A program made the translations under genes and the position numbers. DNA of 64,000 nt, from NCBI RefSeq assembly GCF_900108295.1, contig NZ_FNWK01000001.1, positions 930,001 through 994,000 on the forward strand. The letters run 5' to 3'. The DNA is from Sphingopyxis sp. YR583 (GTDB lineage Bacteria; Pseudomonadota; Alphaproteobacteria; Sphingomonadales; Sphingomonadaceae). The notes beneath the pieces were generated by a model, which worked only from the letters and a program-made list of their open reading frames with translations, made no database searches and was not told the origin of the DNA. Shown piece by piece: positions 9,289-18,252 of the stretch (position 1 is its first letter; each line of letters starts with the position of its first letter).

Positions 9289-10608
9289 ATGAATATTCGA
9301 CATTGGGCACTAATCCTCGCCGCGACGGCATCCTCGTTGGTAAGCACCGCCGCAGCCCAGGACGCGCCGTTCACGGCCGCCGACAAGCGTGCCGTCGTCG
9401 AACAGCTCGGGCAAACGCTCGAGGCGAATTATGTCTTTCCCGAAAAGGCCAAGACCATCGCCGCGACGCTGCGCCGCCACCTCGATGCCGGCGATTATGA
9501 CGCCGCGCCCGACCGGCGCGCGCTCGCGAGCAAGCTGACCGACGATCTGATCGCCGCATCGAGCGACCTGCATTTCGCGGTCGGGGTCGATCCCCTATGG
9601 GTTGCCGACTATGCCGCAAAGCAGGATCCCGCGCGCGTCGCCGCACTGCGCGAAGAGGAACGACGCGACGAGGCGCGTAAGAATTTCGGCTTTGCCGGGC
9701 TCCGTTATCTCGACGGCAATATCGCCTATATCGACCTGACGCACTTCGCCGACCCCGAACTCGGCTATGATGCCGCCGCCGCGGCGATGCGCTTTATCGA
9801 GAATGGCGACGCGGTGATTTACGACCTGCGCTACAATAATGGCGGCCATCTGGAGATGGCGCAGCTCCTCGCAAGCCAGCTTTTTCGCGGCGACAAGGAT
9901 GTGGAGCTGTTCGACTATTATTACACGCTCGACGGCCGCCGCGTCGAACGCGGCCAGTGGGTTCTCCCCGCGCTCCCCGCGAAACGCCTGACAGGAAAAC
10001 CCGTCTACGTTCTGACGGGTTCGACCAGCTTTTCCGCCGCTGAATGGTTCGCCTACACGTTGAAGAAGCTCGGCCGAGCGACACTGGTCGGCGAACGCAC
10101 CGCAGGCGGCGCGCATCCGGTCGACCGCAAGCCCGTCGGCACCGACTTCTTCCTGCAAGTGCCGATCGGCCAGATTCGCGATCCCGTCGATCGCAGCGAT
10201 TTTGAGGGGCGGGGCGTGACGCCCGATCATCCGGTCGCGTCCGCCGATGCGCTCGCCGTCGCGCACCGCCTCGCGCTCGCCGATTTGGCGAAGGCGGACC
10301 CGGCGAAACGTGCCGAGGCCGACTGGCTCGCGCCCGAACTCTCCAAACGCCCCCAGCCATCGGCCACCGCGCTCAAGGCCGTTGCCGGCCGTTACGAAGG
10401 ACGGCGCATCGACCTTGTCGACGGCAAATTGCTCTACACCTGGCGCGGCCGCTTCCGCCTGATGCTCGAACCGCTCGCCGGCGACCTGCTCGGACTTGAG
10501 GGGGTGCGCGACTTCCGCTTCCGTATTGTGCGCAAAGGCGGCAAGGTCACCGCGCTCGAACGCATCGACCGTGACGGAACCACCCAAAGCTATGCCCGCC
10601 TCGACTGA
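9289..10608 (+). CDS. S41 family (C-terminal processing-like) peptidase, exported
   Basis: 439 aa. Signal peptide HWALILAATASSLVSTAAAQ, then the N-terminal helical region typical of IRBP/tricorn-core type S41 proteins (LEANYVFPEKAKTIAATLR). The catalytic region is about residues 145-320, with IYDLRYNNGGHLEMA and the nucleophile region TGSTSFSAAEWFAY followed by VGERTAGGAHP. A small C-terminal domain follows (about 355-439). It is periplasmic or surface-located; the substrate is unknown. A palindrome precedes it, and its 3' end overlaps a MarR regulator. Confidence 0.9.
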   Translation: MNIRHWALILAATASSLVSTAAAQDAPFTAADKRAVVEQLGQTLEANYVFPEKAKTIAATLRRHLDAGDYDAAPDRRALASKLTDDLIAASSDLHFAVGVDPLWVADYAAKQDPARVAALREEERRDEARKNFGFAGLRYLDGNIAYIDLTHFADPELGYDAAAAAMRFIENGDAVIYDLRYNNGGHLEMAQLLASQLFRGDKDVELFDYYYTLDGRRVERGQWVLPALPAKRLTGKPVYVLTGSTSFSAAEWFAYTLKKLGRATLVGERTAGGAHPVDRKPVGTDFFLQVPIGQIRDPVDRSDFEGRGVTPDHPVASADALAVAHRLALADLAKADPAKRAEADWLAPELSKRPQPSATALKAVAGRYEGRRIDLVDGKLLYTWRGRFRLMLEPLAGDLLGLEGVRDFRFRIVRKGGKVTALERIDRDGTTQSYARLD

Positions 10609-11071
10609 CATATCGACCGATCTCGACGATATCACCTTCCTCGGCCGCCTCAGCGAAGCGCTGAGCCAGCGGATCGAGGAGCAGACGCGTCCGCTGTTCG
10701 ACGACGCCGGCATCACCGTCCCCGTTCGGTCCTGCTCGCTGCTCGCGGCGTTGAACGAGGCGGGCGAAGCCACGGCCGCCGACCTCGCCCGCAAGCTCGG
10801 CCAGTCGCACCAGCTGGTGATCCAGAAATGCCCCGCGTTGCTTCGCCTCGGGGTCATCACGCAGCACGCCGACCCCGCCGACGCGCGGCGCAAGATTTTC
10901 CGGCTGACCGAAACCGGCCATGACCAGCTCCGCCGTATCGATGCCTATAGTGTGCGGATCAGCGAGGTGTATCGCGCGCTCTTCGAAGAGGTTGGCGACA
11001 CCCATGGCGCGATCCTGAAAACGCTGCGCGCGCTCGCCGAAAAACCGCTCGGCGAACGGTTCAAGCGATAG
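10592..11071 (+). CDS. MarR-type winged-helix regulator
   Basis: 159 aa from the ATG at 10592, overlapping the S41 stop by 17 bp, so translation is probably coupled. A GTG at 10571 is an alternative. The winged helix covers roughly residues 40-110: CSLLAALNEAGEATAADLAR, LGQSHQLVIQKC (recognition helix) and RRKIFRLTETGHDQL (wing). A role in controlling the S41 gene through the 26-bp palindrome is inference from position. Confidence 0.82.
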   Translation: MPASTDISTDLDDITFLGRLSEALSQRIEEQTRPLFDDAGITVPVRSCSLLAALNEAGEATAADLARKLGQSHQLVIQKCPALLRLGVITQHADPADARRKIFRLTETGHDQLRRIDAYSVRISEVYRALFEEVGDTHGAILKTLRALAEKPLGERFKR

Positions 11072-11554
11072 TCAAAGGCTACGGCACATCACCAGCGCAT
11101 CGACGAAACCCAGCGACGGATGATCGAACGCGCCCGGCAGGCGGCCGACCATTTCGAACCCCAGCGACTGCCACAATCCGACCGCGCGAACATTGCTGCT
11201 GACGACGAAATTGAACTGCATAGCGCGAAAGCCGCGAAGCTTCGCATGGTCGATCGAATGCAGCGCCATCGTCCGCGCAACCCCGCGCCCGGTCGCAGCG
11301 GCGGCGGTCATATAGCCGGCATTACAGACATGGCGCCCGCCGCCCGCCTGATTCGCGCGCAGATAATAGGTGCCGAGGACGACACCTTCGCCTTCGGCGA
11401 CGAACGTCTCTTTGTCCGCCCCGAACCAGTAAGCGAGCGCATCGGCCTCGCGCATGTCGCGATCGAGCGTATAGGTCTCGCCCGCGCGGATCACCGGCTC
11501 CAATATGCGCCAGATCGCGGCGGCGTCCGCATGGGTGGCCGGCCGGATGATCAT
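11072..11554 (-). CDS. GNAT family N-acetyltransferase
   Basis: 160 aa starting MIIRPATHADAAAIW, the standard GNAT beginning. The acetyl-CoA motif is seen as NAGYMTAAAATGRGVARTM, with SSNVRAVGLWQSLGFEMVGR near the C-terminus. It is the last gene of the ilvA-thioesterase-GNAT unit; its start overlaps the thioesterase stop by four bases. The longer reading frame to 11857 is only the antisense or other-frame extension across the thioesterase. Confidence 0.88.
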   Translation of the reverse strand: MIIRPATHADAAAIWRILEPVIRAGETYTLDRDMREADALAYWFGADKETFVAEGEGVVLGTYYLRANQAGGGRHVCNAGYMTAAAATGRGVARTMALHSIDHAKLRGFRAMQFNFVVSSNVRAVGLWQSLGFEMVGRLPGAFDHPSLGFVDALVMCRSL

Positions 11555-11940
11555 TGGAACGGCGCGAGTATCTCGTCGGTCACCCGCAGCGGCCGGCCGC
11601 TCGCCTTGTCGAGCAGCGCCCACACCGTCCGCGCCCGGACATGCACCTTCCCGTCGGCGCCGGTGAACTCCATGAAGCGGTCGAACTTCGCCCCCTGCGG
11701 CTTGTCGGCGACCCACGTCCGCGCAGTCACCGTCTCGCCGGGGCCGAGCGCGCGCAGATAATCGATCTCGTGCCGTACCACGACCCAGACAAAAGCGTCC
11801 TTGTGGCCCTGCGGCGCCGCAGCGTCCCAATGCCCCGTCGCGACCTGCTGGATCCACTGGACCCAGACGGCATTGTTGACATGGCCCAACTCGTCGATGC
11901 TCTCGGGCGTCGCGGTAAGTTCGAGCGTGAACTCCCTCAT
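11551..11940 (-). CDS. Acyl-CoA thioesterase, 4HBT hot-dog fold
   Basis: 129 aa. ELGHVNNAVWVQWIQQVATG (about residues 17-36) is the 4-hydroxybenzoyl-CoA thioesterase-type helix and loop with the DxxGHVNN-like active site. HEIDYLRALGPGETVTARTW follows as the beta hot-dog core. It probably hydrolyses short or medium acyl-CoA. It overlaps ilvA and the downstream GNAT gene by four bases each, so the three are translationally linked. Confidence 0.88.
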   Translation of the reverse strand: MREFTLELTATPESIDELGHVNNAVWVQWIQQVATGHWDAAAPQGHKDAFVWVVVRHEIDYLRALGPGETVTARTWVADKPQGAKFDRFMEFTGADGKVHVRARTVWALLDKASGRPLRVTDEILAPFQ

Positions 11941-13187
11941 GCGAGTTCGACGGTGGTCACCATATAGCCCGCATCGCGCAGCGAGGCGACGAGGCTGTCG
12001 AGATGCTCGCGGTCGCGCGCCTCGCACTCGATGTCGGTGATCAGGCCCTTCGCCGGCAACGTGGTGAAGATCCGCTGGTGATAGATTTCGATGATGTTGA
12101 CCTGCTTCTCGTCGAACAGCTTCATCACCTTGAACAGCGCGCCCGGACGATCCTGCAAGCGGATGCGCAGGCGCGCGATACGCCCCGAACGCGCGAGGTC
12201 GCGCAGCAGCACGTTGGCGAGCAGGCGCGTGTCGATATTGCCGCCGGTCAGCACCAGCCCGACCTTGCGCCCCTTGAACTCTTCCGGATGCGCGAGCATC
12301 GCCGCAAGCCCTGCCGCGCCAGCGCCCTCGACCACGGTCTTTTCGATCTGGAGCAACAGGCTCACCGCACGTTCCAGATGCCGCTCCGCCACCAGCACGA
12401 TATCGTCGTTGAGGTCGGCGACGATCTTGCGCGTGTAGGCACCCGGTTCCTTCACCGCGATGCCCTCGGCCAGCGTATCGCCCTCGCACGCCATATCGAC
12501 GCCGTTCAGCTCGGCATACATCGACGGGTAAAGCTCGGCCTGCACACCGATCAGCCGCATGTCGTTCTTGATCCCGCGCGCCGCGGTGCCCATGCCGGCG
12601 AGCAGCCCGCCGCCGCCGATCGGCACGATCAGCGTGTCGAGTTCGGGTACATCCTCGAGCATTTCGAGCGCCACCGTCCCCTGCCCCGCCGCGACATGCG
12701 GATGGTCGAAAGGATGGACGAAGGTCAGCCCGCGCTCGACTTCGAGCACGCGCGCGTGCGCATAGGCATCGTCGAACGTCTCGCCGTGCAGCACGATCGT
12801 CGCGCCATGGCTCGCGGTCTGCGACACCTTCACCTGCGGCGTCGTGCTCGGCATCACGATCGTGACGGGTACGCCAAGGCGCTTGCCATGATAGGCAAGG
12901 CCCTGCGCATGATTGCCCGCCGACGCCGCGATCGCGCCGCGCGCCTTGGCTTCGTCGCTGAGCAACAGCAGCGCATTGAGCGCGCCGCGCTCCTTATATG
13001 CTGCGGTGAACTGGAGATTTTCGAACTTCAGCCAGACCTCGGCACCGACCAGTTCGGACAGCGTCTGCGAATGCAGGGTCGGCGTCCGCACGACCGCGCC
13101 GTTAATTCGCCCCGCCGCCGCGCGCACATCGTCCAATGTGAGTGCCGGAAGATCGGCAGCGGGGGTCAGGGTGAGTTGATCAGTCAT
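11937..13187 (-). CDS. ilvA: Threonine ammonia-lyase with C-terminal ACT domain
   Basis: 416 aa PLP enzyme, threonine to 2-oxobutanoate. The PLP lysine sits in FTAAYKERGALNAL, with SAGNHAQGLAYHG and the phosphate-binding loop IGGGGLLAGMGTA. An ACT domain occupies about residues 335-416 (IRLQDRPGALFKVMKLF). The length and single ACT domain match the TdcB/IlvA1-like short form rather than the 510-aa biosynthetic form. It heads a three-gene unit with four-base overlaps. Confidence 0.93.
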   Translation of the reverse strand: MTDQLTLTPAADLPALTLDDVRAAAGRINGAVVRTPTLHSQTLSELVGAEVWLKFENLQFTAAYKERGALNALLLLSDEAKARGAIAASAGNHAQGLAYHGKRLGVPVTIVMPSTTPQVKVSQTASHGATIVLHGETFDDAYAHARVLEVERGLTFVHPFDHPHVAAGQGTVALEMLEDVPELDTLIVPIGGGGLLAGMGTAARGIKNDMRLIGVQAELYPSMYAELNGVDMACEGDTLAEGIAVKEPGAYTRKIVADLNDDIVLVAERHLERAVSLLLQIEKTVVEGAGAAGLAAMLAHPEEFKGRKVGLVLTGGNIDTRLLANVLLRDLARSGRIARLRIRLQDRPGALFKVMKLFDEKQVNIIEIYHQRIFTTLPAKGLITDIECEARDREHLDSLVASLRDAGYMVTTVELA

Positions 13188-13243
13188 AGCGGTGCGGCCC
13201 TAGCCCATCTGGCGCGCGAAGCAAACAATGCTATGGACCGCGC

Positions 13244-14122
13244 ATGAGCGAACAAAAATTGCGCATCACATTCATCGGCACCGGCGTCATGGGCGGACCG
13301 ATGGCGGGCCATCTCGTCAAGGCGGGGCATGCCCTCACCGTCTATAACCGCACGCGCGCGAAGGCCGACGCGTGGGTGGCGCAGCATGGCGGCACCGCAG
13401 CGGCGACCCCGGCCGAGGCGGCGGCGGGTGCCGATGTCGTCCTCACCTGTGTCGGCAACGACGACGATCTCGCACAGGTCACTTTGGGCCGCGACGGCGC
13501 GTTCAAGGTGATGAAGAAGGGCGCGCTGTTCGTCGATCATACAACCGTCTCCGCGCGCATCGCGCGCCAGCTTTCGGTCGAAGCCGATGGGCTCGGCCTC
13601 CTCTGCCTCGACGCCCCGGTCTCGGGCGGCGAGGCTGGCGCGCAGAACGGCACGCTCTCGATCATGTGCGGCGGCAGCAAGGCCGCGTTCGACGCCGCCG
13701 AACCCGTCATGCAGGCCTATGCCGCGCGCATGGTGCATATCGGCGGCCCCGGTGCGGGACAGACGACCAAGATGGTCAACCAGATCGCGATCGCCGGCGT
13801 CATTCAGGGACTGTCCGAGGCCCTCCGCTTCGCGCAGGCATCGAAGCTCGACACCGACAAGGTGTTCGAGGCCGTCTCGGGCGGCGCCGCGGCGAGCTGG
13901 CAGATGCTCAACCGCTGGGGCACGATGGCGAAGGACGAATTCGACTTCGGCTTCGCGGTCGACTGGATGCGCAAGGATCTGGGCCTCGCGCTCGACGAAG
14001 CGCGCGTCAACGGCGCGACGCTCCCCGTCGCCAGCCTCGTCGACCAATTTTACGCCGACGTGCAAAAGGCCGGGGGCGGGCGAAAGGACACCAGCTCGCT
14101 CGTGACGAGGCTGCCGAAGTGA
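13244..14122 (+). CDS. NAD(P)-dependent oxidoreductase, 3-hydroxyisobutyrate dehydrogenase family
   Basis: 292 aa. The Rossmann motif FIGTGVMGGPMAGHLVKAGH is near the N-terminus. LDAPVSGGEAGAQNGTLSIM is the family signature for substrate binding, and GAGQTTKMVNQIAI carries the catalytic lysine. The helical C-terminal domain is complete. Possible substrates include 3-hydroxyisobutyrate, tartronate semialdehyde or glyoxylate-type compounds; sequence alone does not decide. The stop overlaps the amidohydrolase GTG start. Confidence 0.92.
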   Translation: MSEQKLRITFIGTGVMGGPMAGHLVKAGHALTVYNRTRAKADAWVAQHGGTAAATPAEAAAGADVVLTCVGNDDDLAQVTLGRDGAFKVMKKGALFVDHTTVSARIARQLSVEADGLGLLCLDAPVSGGEAGAQNGTLSIMCGGSKAAFDAAEPVMQAYAARMVHIGGPGAGQTTKMVNQIAIAGVIQGLSEALRFAQASKLDTDKVFEAVSGGAAASWQMLNRWGTMAKDEFDFGFAVDWMRKDLGLALDEARVNGATLPVASLVDQFYADVQKAGGGRKDTSSLVTRLPK

Positions 14123-15783
14123 AGCGCCTGTTGCTGGCCACGCTGGGCCTCACCCTCACCGCCCCCGCGCACGCCGATACGCTCGTCGACAATGTCAACG
14201 GCATCACGCTCGACAAGGACGGCAAGCTCGTCCGCTTCACCGGGCTCGTGATCGACACGCAGGGCAAGGTCAAGCAACTGCTCGACCGCAAGGACAAGCG
14301 CCCCGAACGCCCCGATTTCAAACAGGACGGTCAAGGCAAGACCCTCATCCCCGGGCTGATCGACGCGCACGGCCATGTCATGGGGCTGGGCTTCCAGCTC
14401 ATGCTTCTCGACCTGTCGAACACCAGCAGCCTCGCCGAGGCACAGGCGGCGATCCGCAAATATGCCGCCGAAAATCCCGAAATGCCGTGGATCATCGGCT
14501 CGGGCTGGAACCAGGAGAAATGGGGCCTCGGCCGCTTCCCGACCGCCGCCGATCTCGACGCCGCGGTGCCGAACCGCCCCGTCTGGCTCGAACGCGTCGA
14601 CGGGCACGCTGGCTGGGCGAATAGCGCCGCGATGACCGCCGCGAAGATCACGCCCGCAAGCAAATCGCCCGAGGGCGGCCGCATCGAAATGGAGGGCGGC
14701 AAACCGAGCGGCGTCTTCGTCGACGCCGCAATGAGCCTCGTCGACAGCGCCAAGCCCAAGCCGCTCGCGCGCGACCTCGACCGCGCGCTGTATCTGGCGC
14801 AGCAAAAATTGCTCGAACAGGGCATCACCGCGATCGCCGACATGGGCACCAGCATCGCCGACTGGCAGGCGTATCGCCGCGCCGGCGACAAGAAACAGCT
14901 CGCGGTGCGCATCCTCAGCTATGGCGGCGACATCGACAATATGGCGATCATCGCCGGGTCCGAACCGACGCCCTGGCTCTATGACGATCGCCTGCGCATG
15001 GTCGGGGTGAAGCTCTATCTCGACGGTGCCTTGGGCTCGCGCGGCTCATGGCTGAAAGCCCCGTACAGCGACGCACCGGGTCAGAAGGGCCTGCCTTTGC
15101 TCACCCCGGCGCAGCTCCGCAACAAGATGGTGCGCGCGTCGATGGACAAGTTCCAGGTCGCGATCCACGCGATCGGCGACGCCGCCAATGCCGAGGCTCT
15201 GGGCGCGATCGCCGACCTCACCGCCGACCTGCCGGGCGAACGCCGCTGGCGGATCGAACATGCACAGATCATCGATCCGCTCGACATTCCGAAATTCGCC
15301 GAGCTGAAGGTAATCGCGTCGATGCAGCCCGTCCACCAGACGAGCGACCGCGTGATGGCCGAAGCGCGCCTCGGTCCCGATCGCCTCAAGGGCGCCTATG
15401 CGTGGCGCAGCCTCGAAAAGGCGGGCGCCCGCCTCGCCTTCGGGTCCGACGTTCCGGTCGAGAGTGCGAACCCCTTCCCCGGCATCGCGGCCGCCATCTC
15501 GCGTACCGATACGAAGGGCGAGCCCTTCGGCGGCTGGCGCCCGGAGGAAGCGGTCAGCCGCGAAACCGCGCTCGACGGCTTCACGCGCACCGCTGCTTTC
15601 GCCGGTTTCGCAGAGGATCGCATCGGCACATTGATGCCCGGGATGCGCGCCGACTTCCTGATCGTCGACGCCGACCCGATGCTCGCAAGCCCCGACGAGA
15701 TCCGCCGCATGACCCCGCTCGAAACATGGATCGGCGGCTATCGCTATTACAAGAAGAGCGAGGGCGCGACCGTTGGCCGCTGA
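14119..15783 (+). CDS. Exported amidohydrolase (YtcJ-like)
   Basis: About 554 aa from the GTG at 14119 (GTGA overlap with the previous stop). The signal peptide (KRLLLATLGLTLTAPAHA) makes a periplasmic location likely. The amidohydrolase core has the first metal motif LIPGLIDAHGHVMGLG, then YLDGALGSRGSWL, the histidine-bearing IHAIGDAANAEAL and RIEHAQIIDP, and the aspartate in FGSDVPVESANPF. These match the amidohydrolase-3 group. The reading frame extends upstream without stops, but those codons belong to the preceding gene. Confidence 0.9.
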   Translation: MKRLLLATLGLTLTAPAHADTLVDNVNGITLDKDGKLVRFTGLVIDTQGKVKQLLDRKDKRPERPDFKQDGQGKTLIPGLIDAHGHVMGLGFQLMLLDLSNTSSLAEAQAAIRKYAAENPEMPWIIGSGWNQEKWGLGRFPTAADLDAAVPNRPVWLERVDGHAGWANSAAMTAAKITPASKSPEGGRIEMEGGKPSGVFVDAAMSLVDSAKPKPLARDLDRALYLAQQKLLEQGITAIADMGTSIADWQAYRRAGDKKQLAVRILSYGGDIDNMAIIAGSEPTPWLYDDRLRMVGVKLYLDGALGSRGSWLKAPYSDAPGQKGLPLLTPAQLRNKMVRASMDKFQVAIHAIGDAANAEALGAIADLTADLPGERRWRIEHAQIIDPLDIPKFAELKVIASMQPVHQTSDRVMAEARLGPDRLKGAYAWRSLEKAGARLAFGSDVPVESANPFPGIAAAISRTDTKGEPFGGWRPEEAVSRETALDGFTRTAAFAGFAEDRIGTLMPGMRADFLIVDADPMLASPDEIRRMTPLETWIGGYRYYKKSEGATVGR

Positions 15784-17041
15784 TACGCCGACCCGCCGTG
15801 CGCTATTGACCGGGCTCGCGGCGCTGCCCGTCGCTACCGCCGCTGCAGCGGCCGAGCGCAAGGAACGCCGCTCGAAAAAGCGCAAGCCCGCCAAACCGAA
15901 GGTCCAGCATGTCGACGTCGCGATCATCGGCGCGGGCGTGTTCGGGGCATGGAGCGCATGGCATCTGCTCCGCGCGGGCAAGTCGGTGCGCCTGTTCGAC
16001 GCCTATGGCGCGGGCCATGCGCGCGCGTCGTCGGGCGGCGAGAGCCGCGTCATCCGCATGGGCTATGGCGCCGACACCATCTATTCGGAGATGGCGCGCG
16101 AATCGCTCAAATATTGGAAAGACCTCTCCGACAGCGCGAGCGCGCCGATCTTCCAAAACACCGGCGTGCTCTGGTTCGCGCCGCAGGGCGACGCCTATAC
16201 CGCGCAGTCGCTGGCATGGCTGCAGGCGAACCGCGTCGGCCACGAGCATGGCGACGTCAGCTGGCTCCAGAACAAGTACCGCCAGATGCAATTCTATCAG
16301 GGCGAAACCGGCATCCTCGAAACCGAGGCGGGTGCGCTGATCGCCGCACGCGGTGTGCAGGAACTGATCGCCGACGCGCAGATCGAGGTCGAACGCGTCG
16401 TCATGCCCGCGCCGCTCTTCTCGAAAAAGACGAAGCTCCACACGCTGCCCGACGGCGGCACCGCCGACCATCTCGTCTATGCCGCGGGCCCGTGGATCGC
16501 CGAGCTGTTCCCGCAGCAGTTGATGAACAAGATCGTCGCAACGCGGCAGGAGGTCTATCATTTCGGCGCGCCGCAGGGCGACGCGCGCTTCGCTCCGCCC
16601 GAACTGCCCGTCTGGGCCGACAACAGCAATGGCGGCATCTTCTATGGCATACCCGATCTCGAAGGCGCGGGCTTCAAGATCGCCATCGACCGCCACGGCC
16701 CGCGGATCGATCCCGACACGATGGAACGCACGCTGACCGCAGAGGGCATCGCCGAGGCGCGCGCCTACATGGCGCGCCGCTTCCCCGGTCTTGCCAATGC
16801 GCCCCTGATCGGCGGACGCGTCTGCCAATATGAGAATAGTTCGAACGGCGATTATCTGATCGACCGCTTCCCGGGGCAGCAGCATGTCTGGCTCGTCGGC
16901 GGCGGATCGGGGCATGGGTTCAAAAACGGCCCCGCGGTCGGCAAGCGCGTCGCGGCGCATATCCTCGATGCGAACCTTGCGGTCGAACCGCGCTTCAGCT
17001 TTGCGACCAAGAGCACGACCGCCGCCCGGACAGTGTTCTAG
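15773..17041 (+). CDS. Tat-exported FAD-dependent oxidase, sarcosine/N-methyltryptophan oxidase-like
   Basis: 422 aa from a TTG start overlapping the amidohydrolase by 11 bp. The start is chosen because it retains a twin-arginine-like leader (PTRRALLTGLAALPVATAAA). The FAD-binding motif is AIIGAGVFGAWSAWHL, followed by ASSGGESRVIRMGYG. GGRVCQYENSSNGDYLIDRF has a cysteine at the place where sarcosine oxidases attach FAD covalently, and GGGSGHGFKNGPAVG is the C-terminal FAD region. Export of a folded flavoenzyme fits the Tat leader. The substrate is an amine or amino acid, not determinable here. Confidence 0.85.
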   Translation: MAADTPTRRALLTGLAALPVATAAAAAERKERRSKKRKPAKPKVQHVDVAIIGAGVFGAWSAWHLLRAGKSVRLFDAYGAGHARASSGGESRVIRMGYGADTIYSEMARESLKYWKDLSDSASAPIFQNTGVLWFAPQGDAYTAQSLAWLQANRVGHEHGDVSWLQNKYRQMQFYQGETGILETEAGALIAARGVQELIADAQIEVERVVMPAPLFSKKTKLHTLPDGGTADHLVYAAGPWIAELFPQQLMNKIVATRQEVYHFGAPQGDARFAPPELPVWADNSNGGIFYGIPDLEGAGFKIAIDRHGPRIDPDTMERTLTAEGIAEARAYMARRFPGLANAPLIGGRVCQYENSSNGDYLIDRFPGQQHVWLVGGGSGHGFKNGPAVGKRVAAHILDANLAVEPRFSFATKSTTAARTVF

Positions 17042-17061
17042 CTTTTACGACGGGGGACAGG

Positions 17062-18210
17062 GTGCGCCTTACCGACTGCCATAATATCGACGATTTCCGC
17101 GCGCTCGCGAAGCGCCGCCTGCCATGGCCGGTGTTCGACTATATCGACGGCGCCGCCGACGACGAGGTAACGCGCCGCCGCAACCGCGCGGCGTTCGACG
17201 ATTGCGACCTCATCCCGCGCGTCCTCGCCGGGGTCGAAAGCGTCGACATGCGGACGACCCTGTTCGGCCGAGAAATGGCGATGCCGCTCTTCCTCTCGCC
17301 GACCGCGCTCCAGCGCCTGTTCCACTGGCAGGGCGAGCGCGCGGTGCTCCGCGCCGCCGCGAATACGGGCACCGTCGCGGGCATATCGAGTCTCGCGACA
17401 ATCAGCCTCGCCGAAGCGGGCGCGCTGACGAGCGGCCCCAAGCTGTTCCAGCTCTACGTCCACCACGACGAGGGGCTGAATCAGGCGATGCTCGACGCCG
17501 CGCGCGACGCGAAATTCGACGCCGTCGCGCTCACGGTTGATACAATAGTCGGCGGCAACCGCGAACGCTGCCTGCGCTCGGGCTTCACCTCGCCGCCGCG
17601 CTTCACGGCGTCAAACATGCTGAGCTACGCCGCCAAACCCGGCTGGGGGCTCAATTATGTCCTCCGCGAAAAATTCAGCCTGCCCAATCTTGCGACGCAT
17701 GTCTCCGAAGGGTCGAGCGTGCCCAAGTCGGTCGCCGAATATTTCACCTCGATGCTCGACCAGAGCCTCGACTGGAAACACGCCGAGGCGATCCGCAAAA
17801 AATGGGACGGCCCCTTCTGCCTGAAGGGCATCGTCGCGGTCGAAGACGCCAAGCGCGCCGCCGATATCGGCGCCACCGCGATCATGGTGTCGAACCATGG
17901 CGGGCGCCAACTCGACGGCAGCATCTCGCCCTTCGATGCGCTCGCCGAAATCGTCGATGCGGTCGGCGACAAGGTCGAGGTGATTTGCGACGGCGGCATC
18001 ACGCGCGGCACACATGTGCTCAAAGCGCTGTCGGTCGGCGCCAAGGCCTGCTCGGGCGGCCGCCTCTATCTCTATGCGCTCGCCGCGGCGGGCGAAGATG
18101 GCGTCGCCCGCGCGATCGCCCTGCTCCGCGCCGAGATGGAGCGCGGCATGAAATTGATGGGGGCAAATACCCTCGCGGATCTCGGCCCCCATAATTTGCG
18201 CTGGCGGTAG
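17062..18210 (+). CDS. lldD: FMN-dependent alpha-hydroxy-acid dehydrogenase (L-lactate dehydrogenase-like)
   Basis: 382 aa, GTG start with a GGGGGACAG ribosome-binding site. The domain is a full FMN TIM barrel: FDYIDGAADDE near the start, FLSPTALQRLFHWQGE, QLYVHHDE, LTVDTIVGGNRERCLRSG, KGIVAVEDA, and the active-site VSNHGGRQLDG with the catalytic histidine and arginine. CDGGITRGTHVLKAL binds the FMN phosphate. The best fit is LldD or a close alpha-hydroxy-acid dehydrogenase. It is co-directional with the upstream oxidase. Confidence 0.9.
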   Translation: MRLTDCHNIDDFRALAKRRLPWPVFDYIDGAADDEVTRRRNRAAFDDCDLIPRVLAGVESVDMRTTLFGREMAMPLFLSPTALQRLFHWQGERAVLRAAANTGTVAGISSLATISLAEAGALTSGPKLFQLYVHHDEGLNQAMLDAARDAKFDAVALTVDTIVGGNRERCLRSGFTSPPRFTASNMLSYAAKPGWGLNYVLREKFSLPNLATHVSEGSSVPKSVAEYFTSMLDQSLDWKHAEAIRKKWDGPFCLKGIVAVEDAKRAADIGATAIMVSNHGGRQLDGSISPFDALAEIVDAVGDKVEVICDGGITRGTHVLKALSVGAKACSGGRLYLYALAAAGEDGVARAIALLRAEMERGMKLMGANTLADLGPHNLRWR

Positions 18211-18215
18211 GAAAC

Positions 18216-18244
18216 TCCTCCCTGCACCGACGGTACAGGGAGGA
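18216..18244. terminator. Bidirectional hairpin terminator
   Basis: TCCTCCCTG at 18216-18224 pairs with CAGGGAGGA at 18236-18244, followed on the plus strand by TTGTT. It lies between the convergent stops of the FMN dehydrogenase and creD. Confidence 0.7.
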
Positions 18245-18252
18245 TTGTTCGT

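Noticed and set aside
9595..10893. 432-aa minus-strand frame
   Set aside because: Antisense to the S41 peptidase and MarR genes, which have clear motifs and signals.
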